Shown piece after piece: positions 20,101 to 29,796 of a DNA stretch of 64,000 nucleotides. A program made the translations under genes and the position numbers. This DNA is from Shewanella woodyi ATCC 51908 (lineage in GTDB: Bacteria > Pseudomonadota > Gammaproteobacteria > Enterobacterales > Shewanellaceae): positions 4,278,001 to 4,342,000 of the forward strand of contig NC_010506.1 in assembly GCF_000019525.1 (NCBI RefSeq). The letters are read 5' to 3'. The notes below the pieces were generated by a model, which saw nothing but the letters and a program-made list of their open reading frames with translations, was not told the origin of the DNA and made no database searches. Within the stretch, counting starts at the first letter, position 1; each line of letters begins with the position of its first letter.

Positions 20101-20881
20101 GTTAAAGTTCACTCAAGGTGAGCTTATCGATAAAGAGAAGATGGCCACACTAGGTGGTTTGGTTGCCAGTATAACCCATGAGATAAATACACCGATTGGG
20201 ATCAGTGTTACCGCCGCATCTCACCTACACAATAGTGTAGAGATATTTAATCAACACTATAATGAAGGTGAGATATCTCAAGAAGAGTTTGAAGACTATC
20301 AAATAGAAGTATCAGACTGTTCAAAGCTAATCTTAACAAACTTAGAGCGGGCTTCTAAACTCATCCAAAGCTTCAAAAAAGTCTCGGTTGACCAATCCCA
20401 TGAAGATGTCAGAGAGTTTGACCTTAAGAGCTATCTAGATGAGATTTTCCTCTCCCTTAATCCCATGCTCTCAAGAACAGCTCATCAATACAGTTATCAA
20501 TGTAAAGACAGCATAGTAATAAAAAGTAATCCAGGTGCTTTCTACCAAATTATCAGCAACTTAATTAATAACTCTATCGTACATGCCTTTCCTGATGGCC
20601 GCTCAGGTGAACTCAATTTAACCGTTACATGTTCAAATTCTGGCATCGAGATCATCTACCAAGACAATGGTTGTGGTATGCCTGAGCATGTACAAGAGAA
20701 GATATTCTCCCCTTTCTTCACGACGAAGCGAGGCAAAGGAGGCAGTGGCTTAGGCATGAATATCGTCTACAACTTAGTCACTCAGGTACTTGAAGGTGAG
20801 GTAGAACTAACTTCGACAATCGATAATGGCAGTCTGTTCAAAATATCTTTACCTTCATCACTCCTGATAAATTCCGCATAA
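17168..20881 (+). CDS. Double-propeller sensor histidine kinase (Reg_prop-Y_Y_Y-TM-PAS-HATPase)
   Basis: 1237 residues. A signal peptide (1-18) is followed by 14 propeller-type repeats ending LWIGT/GL-like, enough for two seven-bladed propellers, then a Y_Y_Y domain (~715-775) and one transmembrane helix (~781-803). Inside the cell there is a PAS domain (~827-940), a coiled coil, an H-box ITHEINTPIG near 1002 and an ATPase domain with NNLIN..H, DNGCGMPEH and GGSGLGMNIV. The periplasmic half resembles glycan-sensing hybrid systems, but there is no receiver and no DNA-binding domain, so an unlinked response regulator must exist. The gene downstream is a CBS protein. The ATG at 17168 is consistent with the signal peptide. 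Confidence 0.92.
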   Translation: MRIFILSVIWLIGCPLFAMENQPIFDAYKAEQGLSMNTVNDIVTDDQGFLWIATQAGLNRYDGKHFKLYQAGDHKGPTEKHIQKLFFGRKKQLWLLTKSDGLNLYQANTDTFIPFNESNSPLSNTGIIDLYQDSRGILWLATHDNGLIQYSPTENRILHHFLSSPNNKGLISNRLNLIFGDQFDRIWLVSDKGLSLIEPDNEIINFPQINSELGDSISSLEIGKSNTLWIGTKERGLYLFDIQTGALKPITAASQLENDTVTHLKKDKFGKLWIAVHGKGLARYSPQSNKLLYFDSAAEDKHSLNSVHVTSFAIDSEHQLWVGTRGGGLNKTYLEAESFGHISTGNFKDHPLENSNIRSIFRDHQQQLWIGTAAGLFQAHEDINREITGFSLFEVAGIQITDLFISFIREDEQKRFWVGTRGKGLFIFSPDKQSYTRYQYQVGNHNGLPSNYLYSLYFDDESRAWISTKDSGVARYIDEEQGFIQYKHDRNDPNSLSSNEITNLVQDSEGNFWFTSYDKGLSRLDKQGKFTHFNTQTESSIPNKHLMSIHQGGGDNLWISTNNGIFSFNTKSYETKLFSTDNGLIGNVAYLTLMDNKKNLWIGTASGLSMLNTHNLSIRNFTYIDGLQDNEFNFGAGFIDTDNRIYLGGINGFNHFFTSQLPKLSPPRQPLLETLTILNGSQSSISETQKVKITQEDKIKLSYQHDIFTLSFLTPALHRAKRLVYEYKMLGLHDSWLVANTDQTAQFTGLSSGNYAFLLRAKDIDGKYSPIRRLDIQVLAAPWLSWWAITLYVVAFITLFSLLYYSKLKKYNEQNLLLKEIEQSEQRLQLSLWGSGDEFWDWNIVDKQIVRTNVFLQYPEKEFRLHDTMQQCVHPDDLPNIMTETDACMKKGKDKFELTYRSKLTDGGWLWVLNRGQVILRDQLARPSRLAGTIKNIQSQKETETALRTLNQDLEKRVFSRTSELQKSNDELTETLEELKFTQGELIDKEKMATLGGLVASITHEINTPIGISVTAASHLHNSVEIFNQHYNEGEISQEEFEDYQIEVSDCSKLILTNLERASKLIQSFKKVSVDQSHEDVREFDLKSYLDEIFLSLNPMLSRTAHQYSYQCKDSIVIKSNPGAFYQIISNLINNSIVHAFPDGRSGELNLTVTCSNSGIEIIYQDNGCGMPEHVQEKIFSPFFTTKRGKGGSGLGMNIVYNLVTQVLEGEVELTSTIDNGSLFKISLPSSLLINSA

Positions 20882-20968
20882 ATAACTTATCAATCTCACT
20901 CCAGAACTGTTATAAATATGTAAGAGTGAGTTTTAACTCATTGATTTATAGATAACAGGAGTGCCATT

Positions 20969-21373
20969 ATGGATATACAAGTATCTGAAATAATGACAAG
21001 CAGGGTTGTCACCATAGATATGGATGATAGATTATCTGTTGCTAAAGAGATCTTTGATAATGCCCCCTTCCATCACCTGCTCGTTGTCGAACATAATCAG
21101 CTGCAAGGGGTACTCTCTGAGCGAGACTTTTTACGTGCATTAAGCCCGAATATCGGCAATATAAATGAGACAGAGCGTGATAGTGATACTCTGCTCAAAC
21201 GTGCGCACCAAGTAATGGCTCGTAACCCCATCACAATTGAAGCCAAAGAGAACATCAATTGTGCAAGTAAGTTACTACTTGAGCATGGAATAGGCTCACT
21301 GCCTGTTTTAGAGCAAGGGGAACTTGTTGGGATCATCACATGGAAAGATCTGTTGCGAGCCTACTCAGACTAA
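20969..21373 (+). CDS. Tandem CBS-domain protein
   Basis: 134 residues made of two CBS domains. The first includes IMTSRVVTIDMDDRLSVAKEIF and LQGVLSERDFLRAL; the second includes VMARNPITIEAKENINCASKLL and LVGIITWKDLL. Such small proteins sense adenine nucleotides or act as regulatory partners. It lies 87 bp after the kinase gene on the same strand with no strong terminator between, though an imperfect CTCACTC/GAGTGAG pair is present, so co-transcription is possible. AGGAG is seen upstream of the ATG. Its stop codon overlaps the end of a repeat element. Confidence 0.9.
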   Translation: MDIQVSEIMTSRVVTIDMDDRLSVAKEIFDNAPFHHLLVVEHNQLQGVLSERDFLRALSPNIGNINETERDSDTLLKRAHQVMARNPITIEAKENINCASKLLLEHGIGSLPVLEQGELVGIITWKDLLRAYSD

Positions 21374-21640
21374 TACCAATTAGTATAAGAAAGTAGCCAG
21401 CTCAGAGCTGTTTTAGGCAAACTAGTTCGAGGCGGATAACTGAAGTAATGGTGCTCCCTTGGGAAGTTATTCAACGAAGAAGTAGGCAGCCTAAAACGCT
21501 CCTAAAAGGCGAGTCTTAGCGCTTCTGAATACTACGTCATCGAGCTTGAGCGTAGAGCAACTATGCCCTTCACTCGCTTCCTTGTCTTAAAAGCGCTAAG
21601 TTCTCGCTGAGTGACTACATCTTTATACTAAATGGTATAA
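21371..21640. mobile_element. 270-bp MITE-like element with inverted ends
   Basis: The left end begins TAATACCAATTAGTATAA. The right end, reverse-complemented, begins TTATACCATTTAGTATAA, and the similarity extends for about 28 bp. The first three bases supply the stop codon of the CBS gene. No coding frame of note lies inside. The left-end sequence is the same dispersed 18-mer found at 10063, 28337, 50639 and 59163. A transposase is absent, so any mobility would be in trans. Confidence 0.6.
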
Positions 21641-21721
21641 TGCAAAGCTCCATTGATGAGGCAAACATCGAGTTTACCTCATCACACAATTTATCCTTTT
21701 ACCAAGTCAGTGTAAGCAAGG

Positions 21722-23098
21722 CTAAATTGCCCAGCCTCCCATGTAGAAGACCACTAGACCTAAGGTTATCGCAACCACACCAGGCTTTAACTGACGCCAC
21801 TCACCACTGCAAATACGACCAATCACTAGCGTCACGAAGCCAAGCATAATCCCCGTGACAATGTTACAGCTTAAAATGATAAACACGGCGCAGGTAAGTC
21901 CCGCCATGGCATCAACCTTGTCATTAAAATCAAGCTTAGTTACGTTACTTAACATCAAAAGGCCGACATACATCAAAGCAGGCGCGGTAGCATAAGCTGG
22001 TACCAAGTAGCTAAGTGGCGCCAAAAACATCATCAGCAGAAACAACACACCAACAATCGTTGCCGTTAATCCAGTCTTGCCACCAGCTGCGGTTCCAGCT
22101 GCCGATTCAATATAAACAGCCGCAGGGGCACCACCAACGGCGCCAGCAACGATGCTGCTCACAGAGTCAGAAGTCAACGCTTTACCGCCACCAACAATAT
22201 TATCTTTCTCATCAAGCAGTTCAGCCTGACCAGCAACTGCACGAATTGTCCCCGTTGCATCGAAGATTGCCGTCATCACCAGCGCTAACACAATTGGCAG
22301 TACCACAGGATTTAACGCCCCCATGATATCAAGCTGACCAATTAAAGACTGTTCAGACATTAAGTTCGGCCAAGCAAAGAAGCCTTGATATTGCACTGAA
22401 GGATCGAAAAAGAGGCCAAACAGAGAAAGAGCAATAATCACCAGTAAGATCCCTCCTGGTACCCCACGCTTCTCAAGACCGATGGTTGCAGCTAACCCAA
22501 TAATTGCAGCCAAAACAGGAAGGCTATTAATATCGCCTAGTTTAACTGGCAGACCTGCATCATTAGCCACGATAAGCTGTACGCTATTTGTTGCAATTAA
22601 AAGTAAAAACAGACCAATACCTATACCTGTACCATGGGCAATACCTTTAGGTAAATTAGTTAACACCCACTGACGTATTCCGGTGACACTCACAAAGGTG
22701 AATACAACACCCATCAAGAAGATGGCACCTAAAGTGACAGGAATAGAGATCCCCTGCCCCAATACCATGCTAAAGGCTGTAAACGCGGTGAGGGAGATAG
22801 CGCAACCAATCGCCATAGGCAAGTTTGCCCATAACCCCATCAATAGGGAGCCAAAAGCGGCAATTAAACAGGTAGCGATGAAAACCGCCCCGGTATCAAA
22901 CCCCGCAGCACCTAGCATATTAGGGACAACAATGACCGAGTAAACCATAGCAAGAAAGGTTGTTAAGCCAGCAATGGCTTCACGCTTAAGTGTGCTTCCC
23001 CTTTGTGAGATCGTAAAAAAGCGATCTAAAAAAGAGAGTAAACCTGATGATTGAATTGCAGATACTTCTGGTGTAGGGCTAGTCTGTTGGGACTGCAT
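21722..23098 (-). CDS. NCS2 AzgA-type purine permease
   Basis: 458 residues, 12-14 hydrophobic segments. It belongs to the AzgA-like branch of NCS2: the N-terminal [22 protein letters not shown], the motif [18 protein letters not shown], and [31 protein letters not shown] are characteristic. Family members import adenine, guanine or hypoxanthine with protons; which base cannot be told here. The 5' region (23099-23385) contains palindromes but no recognisable purine riboswitch core. It could supply purine bases in parallel with the nucleoside system at 50-58 kb. Confidence 0.9.
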   Translation of the reverse strand: MQSQQTSPTPEVSAIQSSGLLSFLDRFFTISQRGSTLKREAIAGLTTFLAMVYSVIVVPNMLGAAGFDTGAVFIATCLIAAFGSLLMGLWANLPMAIGCAISLTAFTAFSMVLGQGISIPVTLGAIFLMGVVFTFVSVTGIRQWVLTNLPKGIAHGTGIGIGLFLLLIATNSVQLIVANDAGLPVKLGDINSLPVLAAIIGLAATIGLEKRGVPGGILLVIIALSLFGLFFDPSVQYQGFFAWPNLMSEQSLIGQLDIMGALNPVVLPIVLALVMTAIFDATGTIRAVAGQAELLDEKDNIVGGGKALTSDSVSSIVAGAVGGAPAAVYIESAAGTAAGGKTGLTATIVGVLFLLMMFLAPLSYLVPAYATAPALMYVGLLMLSNVTKLDFNDKVDAMAGLTCAVFIILSCNIVTGIMLGFVTLVIGRICSGEWRQLKPGVVAITLGLVVFYMGGWAI

Positions 23099-23217
23099 AA
23101 TGATTATACCTTTTTTGATCTCTTAGAGTTTGGAAGGCTATGGCAGGTGAGAGCCCCGATAAATCGGGTGAGAGATCCACTTAATACTAGCGAGTATTTA
23201 ACGTGACCTGCATGCTT

Positions 23218-23250
23218 TATACCCGAGCATCTTGAGGTAGCTTGGGTATA
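23218..23250. repeat. 33-bp palindromic TATACCC...GGGTATA repeat
   Basis: It begins TATACCCGAGCATCTTGAG and ends CTTGGGTATA. Its right half is identical to the right end of the element at 3165-3628 (CTTGAGGTAGCTTGGGTATA), so it is likely a solo or collapsed copy. It lies in the 5' leader of the purine permease gene. Confidence 0.6.
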
Positions 23251-23535
23251 CATAGTGACATTAAGCCACCATTTATGCCTTATCAACGCCCTAATCCAAA
23301 AGAAAAAAGTGCAATGACAACACAGCCTTTGTTGGCGGCGGATTCTACAGTAATATTTTCCTGACACAAAGCACAAGCCATGCAAATTGTGATTTACTTG
23401 AAAAGCAGATTGACCTGCTCATTAGGATAAAATCGTTCGTACTCGCTAAGATAACTGATGAAAAAAACCTCTATGGCTATCAAAGATAAGCTAAAAATAA
23501 GTTAACCAGCTGATTAATAGAGTAGAGCTCATTCG

Positions 23536-23559
23536 TTCATATTTTTTCATATTTTCATA
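23536..23559 (+). promoter_or_regulatory. Putative TorR boxes upstream of torECAD
   Basis: Three TTCATA copies at 23536, 23546 and 23554 lie 90-113 bp before torE, the first two one helical turn apart. TorR is reported to recognise TTCATA-containing boxes (E. coli tor box CTGTTCATAT). A TorR homologue is encoded at 37445-38176. Confidence 0.6.
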
Positions 23560-23648
23560 AATATCATTCATTCAACGTATTATACCTATTCACAAACATG
23601 CTTTATATTAGTGTAATCGAAGATAAGATCACATTAAGAGAGTCGGTT

Positions 23649-23819
23649 ATGGCAGATCACCTACCAACAGAGACACCCGCTGAAGTGAAATCTAAAGAAT
23701 TGAAAGCCTTAGGTTTCATTATTGTTCTACTTTTCCCAATCCTTACCATCTCAGGTATTGGTGCTTATGGCTTAATCATCTGGATAATCCAGGCCTTCGC
23801 TGGTGTTGCCAGCCACTAA
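23649..23819 (+). CDS. torE: TorE, small membrane protein (NapE/TorE family)
   Basis: 56 residues with one hydrophobic helix (about 25-50: GFIIVLLFPILTISGIGAYGLIIWII). The motif KSKELKALGFI before it is typical of the NapE/TorE family. It sits first in torECAD, as in other Shewanella; its exact role in TMAO respiration is not known. The ATG at 23649 is preceded by AGAGAG; an upstream start at 23598 would add 17 residues unlike the family. Confidence 0.85.
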   Translation: MADHLPTETPAEVKSKELKALGFIIVLLFPILTISGIGAYGLIIWIIQAFAGVASH

Positions 23820-23879
23820 GTAAGCACAAAGCGGCTGAACAAAAACAAATTTAAGATTTAAGATTTAAAGGATACTGTT

Positions 23880-25058
23880 ATGAAGTGGATCATCAACATT
23901 TGGCGCACACTTACCAAGCCTGCCAAATTTCTTACCTTAGGTTCGGTCAGTATATCTGCCTTCCTGATGGGTATTATCTTCTGGGGTGGATTTAACACAG
24001 CCTTAGAGGCGACAAACACCGAAGAGTTCTGTATTAGCTGCCACAGTATGGAAAGCATGCCATACAAGGAGCTGCAGGAAACAGTACATTGGTCTAATCA
24101 CTCAGGTGTTCGTGCAACCTGTCCTGATTGCCATGTTCCTCACAACTGGAGCCGTAAAATTGCTCGTAAGATGGAAGCATCTCACGACGTATGGGGCTGG
24201 ATGTTACAAACAGTCAATACACCAGAAAAGTTTGAAGAGAAACGCTTAGAGATGGCGAGCCGCGAGTGGAAACGCTTCGATCGTGACAACTCTCTGGCTT
24301 GTAAAAACTGCCATAACTACGACTCAATGAAGTGGGAAAGCATGTCTAAGCTGGCTCAAAAGCAGATGAAACGCGCTGCAGAGCTAGATCAAAGCTGTAT
24401 CGATTGCCACAAAGGGATCGCACATAAGCTACCAGATATGGGAACATCACGTGCGCCAGAGCTTATCGCTCAAGTTGGCTCAGGTGAGAGTGCTCCTCAG
24501 GTCGAGCAAACTTATTTCTCAGCATTAACTAAACCACTTTACTTCAACGAGAAAACAGACGTTGAGGCAGGAACCCTAAATATCGCCACTAAAGTCAAGG
24601 TGTTAGAGACTAAAGGCAACCGCGTTAAAATTGGTATCGATGGCTGGCGCAAAAAGATTGGTGCAGGTCGTGTGATCTACTTCGATTTCGGTCTTAACAT
24701 CCTATCGGCTCAACTAAGTAAAGATGCCGCCCTTGAAGAGGGTGTAATGGAAGTGTTCGAAGAGAAAGAAGATCCATTAACAGGTCTTAAGTGGCAACGT
24801 GTTGAAGCTAAGATCTGGACCGACAAAGATTACTTGGTCACCGATCTACAGCCACTTTGGGACTATGCTCGTGAAACATACAGCACAAGCTGTAGTGTAT
24901 GTCACACCCAACCTGCCGAAGCACACTTCGATGCCAACACTTGGCCAGGTATGTTCCAAGGCATGATCGCTTTCGTTAACATGGATCAGGATACTCAAGC
25001 GCTGGTACAGAAATACCTACAAGAGCATTCGTCTACTTTCGATAAGTCTGCGCACTAG
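23880..25058 (+). CDS. torC: TorC, pentahaem c-type cytochrome
   Basis: 392 residues. An N-terminal anchor helix (~16-38) is followed by a NapC/NirT-type tetrahaem domain with CISCH, CPDCH, CKNCH and CIDCH. A C-terminal domain carries a fifth CSVCH near 339. This is the TorC layout, in which the tetrahaem part takes electrons from menaquinol and the fifth haem passes them to TorA in the periplasm. AAGGATA precedes the ATG at 23880. It lies 60 bp after torE and 18 bp before torA in the same operon. Immature TorC is known in E. coli to repress the operon through TorS. Confidence 0.96.
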   Translation: MKWIINIWRTLTKPAKFLTLGSVSISAFLMGIIFWGGFNTALEATNTEEFCISCHSMESMPYKELQETVHWSNHSGVRATCPDCHVPHNWSRKIARKMEASHDVWGWMLQTVNTPEKFEEKRLEMASREWKRFDRDNSLACKNCHNYDSMKWESMSKLAQKQMKRAAELDQSCIDCHKGIAHKLPDMGTSRAPELIAQVGSGESAPQVEQTYFSALTKPLYFNEKTDVEAGTLNIATKVKVLETKGNRVKIGIDGWRKKIGAGRVIYFDFGLNILSAQLSKDAALEEGVMEVFEEKEDPLTGLKWQRVEAKIWTDKDYLVTDLQPLWDYARETYSTSCSVCHTQPAEAHFDANTWPGMFQGMIAFVNMDQDTQALVQKYLQEHSSTFDKSAH

Positions 25059-25076
25059 CATTAATAGGATAAGAAA

Positions 25077-27569
25077 ATGAAAAGAAGAGACTTTCTAAAA
25101 GGTTTAGTATCAACATCTTATGTTGTCCTAAGCGGCGCGTCTGTACTAGCTCCACTCAATGCTCTCGCCGCTGCTGGTGCTAAGAAAGATGATGGCTGGT
25201 TAACCACTGGTTCACATTTCGGCGCATTCAAAATGAAGCGCAAAAATGGGGTTATCGATCAGGTTATCCCGTTTGATAGTGATAAGTACCCTACCGACAT
25301 GATCAATGGCGTTAAAGGCTTAGTCTATAACCCATCTCGTGTTCGTTACCCTATGGTACGATTAGACTTTTTGTTAAATGGTCATAAAAGTAATACCAGT
25401 CAACGTGGTGATTTCCGTTTCGTTCGTGTGACTTGGGATAAGGCACTTCACCTACTAAAAGATTCACTGGATGAGGTACAAACCAAGTACGGTCCATCGG
25501 GTCTTCATGCAGGTCAAACAGGCTGGCGTGCAACGGGTCAATTACACTCTTGTACTAGCCATATGCAGCGCGCTATCGGCATGCACGGTAACTTCGTTAA
25601 GAAGATTGGTGATTACTCTACTGGTGCTGGTCAAACGATTCTGCCTTACATTTTAGGTTCGACAGAGGTTTACGCACAGGGCACCTCTTGGTCATTGATC
25701 CTTGAAGAATCTGACACCATCATTTTATGGTCGAACGATCCTTATAAGAACCTTCAAGTGGGCTGGAATGCAGAGACTCATGAGTCTTACGCTTATCTTG
25801 CTCAACTAAAAGAGAAGGTTAAGCAGGGCAAGATCCGCGTGATCAGTATCGACCCTGTGGTCACTAAGACTCAGAAATACCTTGGTTGTGAGCAGCTTTA
25901 CGTTAACCCACAAACAGATGTGGCGTTAATGTTGGGTATTGCCCACGAGATGGTGACTAAGAATCTGCATGACACTAAATTTATCGAAGGTTACAGCTTA
26001 GGTTTCGACCAATTCCTGCCTTACCTAATGGGTGAGAGTGACGGTGTTGCTAAAACTCCTGAGTGGGCATCAGAGATCACAAGTGTTAGCCCAGAGATCA
26101 TTCGCGACTTAGCAAAAGTGATGACCAAAGGTCGTACTCAGATGCTAATGGGCTGGTGTATTCAGCGCCAACAGCACGGTGAGCAACCATACTGGATGGC
26201 AGCGGTTCTGGCCACAATGATAGGCCAAATTGGTCTTCCAGGCGGCGGGATCAGCTATGGTCACCACTACTCAAGTATTGGTGTACCTTCATCAGGCGCG
26301 GCAGCACCAGGGGCTTTCCCACGTAACTTAGATGAAGATCAAAAGCCTATCTTTGATAGCAATGACTTCAAAGGCGCAAGCAGCACAATCCCTGTTGCTC
26401 GTTGGATTGATTCAATTTTAGAGCCAGGCAAGACTATCGACGCTAATGGCTCGAAAGTGACTTTCCCTGATATCAAGATGATGGTTTTCTCGGGCAATAA
26501 CCCATGGAACCACCATCAAGATAGAAACAGAATGAAGCAAGCGTTCCATAAGCTTGAGTGTGTTGTCAGTATCGATGTCAACTGGACGGCAACCTGTCGA
26601 TTCTCAGATATCGTATTGCCAGCGTGTACTACGTTTGAGCGTAACGATATCGACATCTATGGCAGTTACGCTAACCGCGGCCTGCTAGCGATGCAGAAGA
26701 TGGTCGAGCCACTCTATGAAAGTCTCTCCGATTTTGAGATCTTCACTCGATTTGCAGCCGTTCTGGGTAAAGAGAAAGAGTACACCCGTGGCATGTCAGA
26801 GAAAGACTGGCTTGTTAAGCTCTATAACGACTGTAAAGCGGCTAACGCTGGTAAGTTCGAAATGCCTGACTTTGAAGGTTTCTGGAAAGAGGGTTACGTC
26901 TACTTCGGTGAAGGTAAGCCTTGGACTCGCCACGCAGACTTTAGAGAAGATCCTGAGATTAACCCGCTGGGCACACCTTCAGGCCTTATTGAGATCTTCA
27001 GCCGTAAGATAGCTCAGTATGGTTATGATGACTGCCCAGGCCACCCAACTTGGATGGAGAAAGCGGAGCGTAGTCACGGCGGACCAGGTTCAAACAAGTT
27101 CCCGGTATGGATGCAGTCTTGCCATCCGGACAAACGTCTTCACTCACAGATGTGTGAATCTGCTGAGTTCCGTGAAACCTATGCGGTAAAAGGACGTGAG
27201 CCTGTGTATATGAGCCCTGCTGATGCAAAACAGCGTGGTATTAAGAGCGGTGATATCGTTCGCGTCTTCAATGACCGTGGTCAACTACTTGCCGGTGCAG
27301 TTGTTTCAAACAACTATCCTCAAGGTGTTATCCGCATTCAAGAGGGTGCTTGGTATGGTCCAGTTGGTGCAGATGGCAGCAAAGAGGGTGGCGCTAAAGT
27401 CGGTGCACTTTGTAGTTATGGCGATCCGAATACCTTAACTATGGATATCGGAACATCTAAGCTGGCTCAAGCCTGCTCAGCCTACACATGTTTGGTTGAT
27501 TTTGAGAAGTATAAAGGCAAAGTACCTGAAGTTAGCTCATTCAGCGGCCCAATTGAAACTCAGATTTAA
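25077..27569 (+). CDS. torA: TorA, periplasmic TMAO reductase (molybdoenzyme)
   Basis: 830 residues. A Tat signal (KRRDFLKG at 2-9, then a hydrophobic stretch to ~33) directs the folded enzyme to the periplasm. The body is a DMSO-reductase-family molybdoprotein with bis-MGD; the serine in [10 protein letters not shown] (~182) is the expected Mo ligand. No N-terminal Fe-S Cys motif is present, as expected for TorA. Other family segments are [19 protein letters not shown] and [18 protein letters not shown] near the substrate/cofactor region. It reduces TMAO to trimethylamine using electrons from TorC. TorD, encoded next, is its chaperone. Confidence 0.96.
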   Translation: MKRRDFLKGLVSTSYVVLSGASVLAPLNALAAAGAKKDDGWLTTGSHFGAFKMKRKNGVIDQVIPFDSDKYPTDMINGVKGLVYNPSRVRYPMVRLDFLLNGHKSNTSQRGDFRFVRVTWDKALHLLKDSLDEVQTKYGPSGLHAGQTGWRATGQLHSCTSHMQRAIGMHGNFVKKIGDYSTGAGQTILPYILGSTEVYAQGTSWSLILEESDTIILWSNDPYKNLQVGWNAETHESYAYLAQLKEKVKQGKIRVISIDPVVTKTQKYLGCEQLYVNPQTDVALMLGIAHEMVTKNLHDTKFIEGYSLGFDQFLPYLMGESDGVAKTPEWASEITSVSPEIIRDLAKVMTKGRTQMLMGWCIQRQQHGEQPYWMAAVLATMIGQIGLPGGGISYGHHYSSIGVPSSGAAAPGAFPRNLDEDQKPIFDSNDFKGASSTIPVARWIDSILEPGKTIDANGSKVTFPDIKMMVFSGNNPWNHHQDRNRMKQAFHKLECVVSIDVNWTATCRFSDIVLPACTTFERNDIDIYGSYANRGLLAMQKMVEPLYESLSDFEIFTRFAAVLGKEKEYTRGMSEKDWLVKLYNDCKAANAGKFEMPDFEGFWKEGYVYFGEGKPWTRHADFREDPEINPLGTPSGLIEIFSRKIAQYGYDDCPGHPTWMEKAERSHGGPGSNKFPVWMQSCHPDKRLHSQMCESAEFRETYAVKGREPVYMSPADAKQRGIKSGDIVRVFNDRGQLLAGAVVSNNYPQGVIRIQEGAWYGPVGADGSKEGGAKVGALCSYGDPNTLTMDIGTSKLAQACSAYTCLVDFEKYKGKVPEVSSFSGPIETQI

Positions 27570-27599
27570 TCACCAAAACATCAGGAATAAGTAACACGT

Positions 27600-28271
27600 A
27601 TGAATGGAAGTAATATGAGTGCAAGTGAAATGAATGCTAGTGAGATGAATAGTGTTGCAGTAGTTAATCAGGCGAGAGCTATGGTCTATCGACTACTCTC
27701 ATCTTTGTTCGCTAAGGAGGTTGATCATCAACTTCTGCATGAATTAACCGGTGAGCAGGCACAGGCCTTTTTGGCACAACTTGCCAGTGAGCCAGCATTC
27801 AAACAAGATATCGATACATTAATATCTGTCCTGAATACGTTAAAAACTGATAAGGCACTACTGGAACTTGCAGCGGATTACTGCGGCTTGTTCCTAGTTG
27901 GAACAAAACACAGTGCCTCACCTTATGCCAGCTTGTATCTTAATGAAGCTGGTAGTGAAACACCTCTGTTTGGCGAGCAACATCAGCAGATGGTGCAGTT
28001 TCTAAAGCAGAGTCAGCTGCAGGTTCAAACCAGCTTTCCAGAGCCTGCCGATCACATCGCGGTGATCTTAGCCTATGCCGAACATATCTGCCTAAACAGC
28101 GGCGATGCAGAGCAACTCAAGTTTATTGAGTCCTACCTCAATACTTGGTTAGGTAACTTTGCCGCTAAAGTGACCCAATGCGACACAGGGACATTTTACA
28201 GTGCCTTGGCACGCCTGACTCAAAGCTGGGTCACTTCAGATCTCGAAGGTCTGACCCAAACGACTCACTAA
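27600..28271 (+). CDS. torD: TorD, chaperone for TorA
   Basis: 223 residues, all-helical TorD/DmsD family. The core runs from ~20 ([17 protein letters not shown]) and includes the family segment [19 protein letters not shown] near 117-137 and a [18 protein letters not shown] helix. It binds the TorA Tat signal and helps insert the molybdenum cofactor. The extreme N-terminus contains in-frame repeats (SASEMN, NASEMN) with ATGs at 27600, 27615, 27630 and 27645, so the true start is uncertain. It is the last gene of torECAD; a strong terminator follows. Confidence 0.93.
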   Translation: MNGSNMSASEMNASEMNSVAVVNQARAMVYRLLSSLFAKEVDHQLLHELTGEQAQAFLAQLASEPAFKQDIDTLISVLNTLKTDKALLELAADYCGLFLVGTKHSASPYASLYLNEAGSETPLFGEQHQQMVQFLKQSQLQVQTSFPEPADHIAVILAYAEHICLNSGDAEQLKFIESYLNTWLGNFAAKVTQCDTGTFYSALARLTQSWVTSDLEGLTQTTH

Positions 28272-28291
28272 ACTCAGCGACAAGCTGACAC

Positions 28292-28322
28292 AAAAAAGCG
28301 CTGAAAATTCAGCGCTTTTTTT
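28292..28322. terminator. Bidirectional terminator between torD and mgtE
   Basis: AAGCGCTGAA and TTCAGCGCTT pair around AA, flanked by A6 on the left and T7 on the right, so it can work for both convergent genes. Confidence 0.9.
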
Positions 28323-28336
28323 ATATCTAAAACTAC

Positions 28337-28353
28337 AATACCAATCAGTACAA
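28337..28353. repeat. Copy of the dispersed 18-mer
   Basis: AATACCAATCAGTACAA differs from the consensus TAATACCAATCAGTATAA by one internal base and lacks the first T. It is located just past the torD terminator. Confidence 0.55.
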
Positions 28354-28369
28354 GAGTATAAATACAAGA

Positions 28370-29737
28370 CTATAAATACAGTATGCTAGCCACGCCTAAG
28401 AAAGTGAAGAAACCAACCACGTCGGTCACCGTGGTCAAGATGACGGAGCCTGATAGAGCCGCATCTTGATTGCATTTTTGCAAAATAATCGGTACTAAAA
28501 CTCCCGCTATTGCCGCCACCAGCATATTAACTAAAATGGCGCACGCCATCACCATGCCGATGGTGTTATCACCAAACCACCAAGCGGCAACAGCACCAAT
28601 AATGCCCGCCCATAAAATCCCATTAACGCTGCCTATCCCTAACTCATTTTTCAGCAGCGAGAGTCGGTTACCAGGTGAAACTTGTCCCATCGCCATGCCG
28701 CGGATCATCAAGGTTAACGATTGACTACCCGCAATCCCGCCCATCGAGGCCACAATAGGCATTAAGATGGCAAGAGCAACCACTTGGGTTAGCACATCTT
28801 CAAATAATCCTATGGTCGCAGAAGCCAGAAAAGCGGTCAGTAAGTTTATCCCTAACCAGATAGCTCGGCGCTGAGCCCCTTTAACAATTGGTGCAAACAG
28901 GTCATCAGACTCATCCATACCCGCCGTGGCCATCAACTGGGCTTCATAATGCTCTCTGACTAAGATGGTTGCCGTTCTCAAGGTCACTCGCCCAATCAAG
29001 ACACCTTCATCATCAACAATGGGCATCTCAACTTCACGGCTGTGTTCCATCGACTCCGCAGCTTCTAGCAGAGAGGTATCTGCTGCAAGCGCTCGGTTAT
29101 CTTCAGACAGTAGTGACGCCAGCGGCTCACTTGGATCATGTTTAAAGATATCAAAGCGTCTAACATCACCTTGATACTTATCATTTTCATCAACAAGAAA
29201 AATCTTATCGTTACAGTCTAAGTTGATCCGTCGAAAAAAGTTCTGTGCTTGCCCGATAGAGGATTTAAGATCCAATACCAACATCTGATGATCGGCATAG
29301 CGGCCAATCTCATTGTCAGAATATTGATCATAGAGTTCGAAGTGTTTTCGCTGACGTAATCCCATCTTCGCCAACGCTCTCTCTGTCAAGCTGTCGGGAA
29401 GGTGATCACTCCAATCAATCAAATCTTCAGGACTTAACTGAGCAAATAGGAGATCGCTCTCCTCTAAGGACATCTGCTCTAATATCCCTAGTCTAGGTTC
29501 GGCGCGCATTAAACTCAGAACGGTCACCCGCTCATTATCATCAACCTGCTGCCACCTATCGTAACGCTCATCTAAGGGTAGCGACTCTAATAAAAGTGCA
29601 ACCGTTCCTGACTCAGCTCCCTCAAGGATCTCATCAAACACCTCTGACTGCGCCTGACCCTCCGCCTCAGTCAATAGCTGAACCACATCAGCGATATCTA
29701 ACTGAGTAGCGTCATTTTCATTATTCAATTCAACCAC
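28370..29737 (-). CDS. mgtE: MgtE-type magnesium transporter
   Basis: 455 residues with the full MgtE layout: an N-terminal helical superhelix domain (~30-130), two CBS domains (~135-260), a linking helix and five transmembrane helices from ~285. LVDENDKYQGDVRRFDIF and MPIVDDEGVLIGRVTL mark the CBS pair, and MPIVASMGGIAGSQSLTLMIRG the pore-lining helix. It is a Mg2+-gated Mg2+ channel of the inner membrane. The start is a GTG at 29737 behind AGGTGGAAG. No M-box fits in the 59-bp leader. It lies between torECAD and torSTR but has no evident link with TMAO respiration. Confidence 0.93.
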   Translation of the reverse strand: MVELNNENDATQLDIADVVQLLTEAEGQAQSEVFDEILEGAESGTVALLLESLPLDERYDRWQQVDDNERVTVLSLMRAEPRLGILEQMSLEESDLLFAQLSPEDLIDWSDHLPDSLTERALAKMGLRQRKHFELYDQYSDNEIGRYADHQMLVLDLKSSIGQAQNFFRRINLDCNDKIFLVDENDKYQGDVRRFDIFKHDPSEPLASLLSEDNRALAADTSLLEAAESMEHSREVEMPIVDDEGVLIGRVTLRTATILVREHYEAQLMATAGMDESDDLFAPIVKGAQRRAIWLGINLLTAFLASATIGLFEDVLTQVVALAILMPIVASMGGIAGSQSLTLMIRGMAMGQVSPGNRLSLLKNELGIGSVNGILWAGIIGAVAAWWFGDNTIGMVMACAILVNMLVAAIAGVLVPIILQKCNQDAALSGSVILTTVTDVVGFFTFLGVASILYL

Positions 29738-29796
29738 GAAACTTCCACCTCAATAGCTCACTCATTCTAGGGCTTTGATACAATTATCAAGGTTAC

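Larger units (their letters stand above)
23099..23648. other. Divergent intergenic region, purine permease / torE
   Basis: 550 bp. The half next to the permease gene holds a CCCGAT/ATCGGG hairpin (23155-23168), an AATACT/AGTATT hairpin (23184-23199) and a TATACCC repeat (23218-23250). The half next to torE holds TTCATA repeats (23536-23559). No coding signal is convincing; the minus-strand frame at 23104-23385 covers the repeats. Confidence 0.6.

Noticed and set aside
23104..23385. Possible purine riboswitch or small gene before the NCS2 permease
   Set aside because: No conserved purine aptamer core was visible; the hairpins belong to repeat-like palindromes and the frame has no likeness to a protein family.
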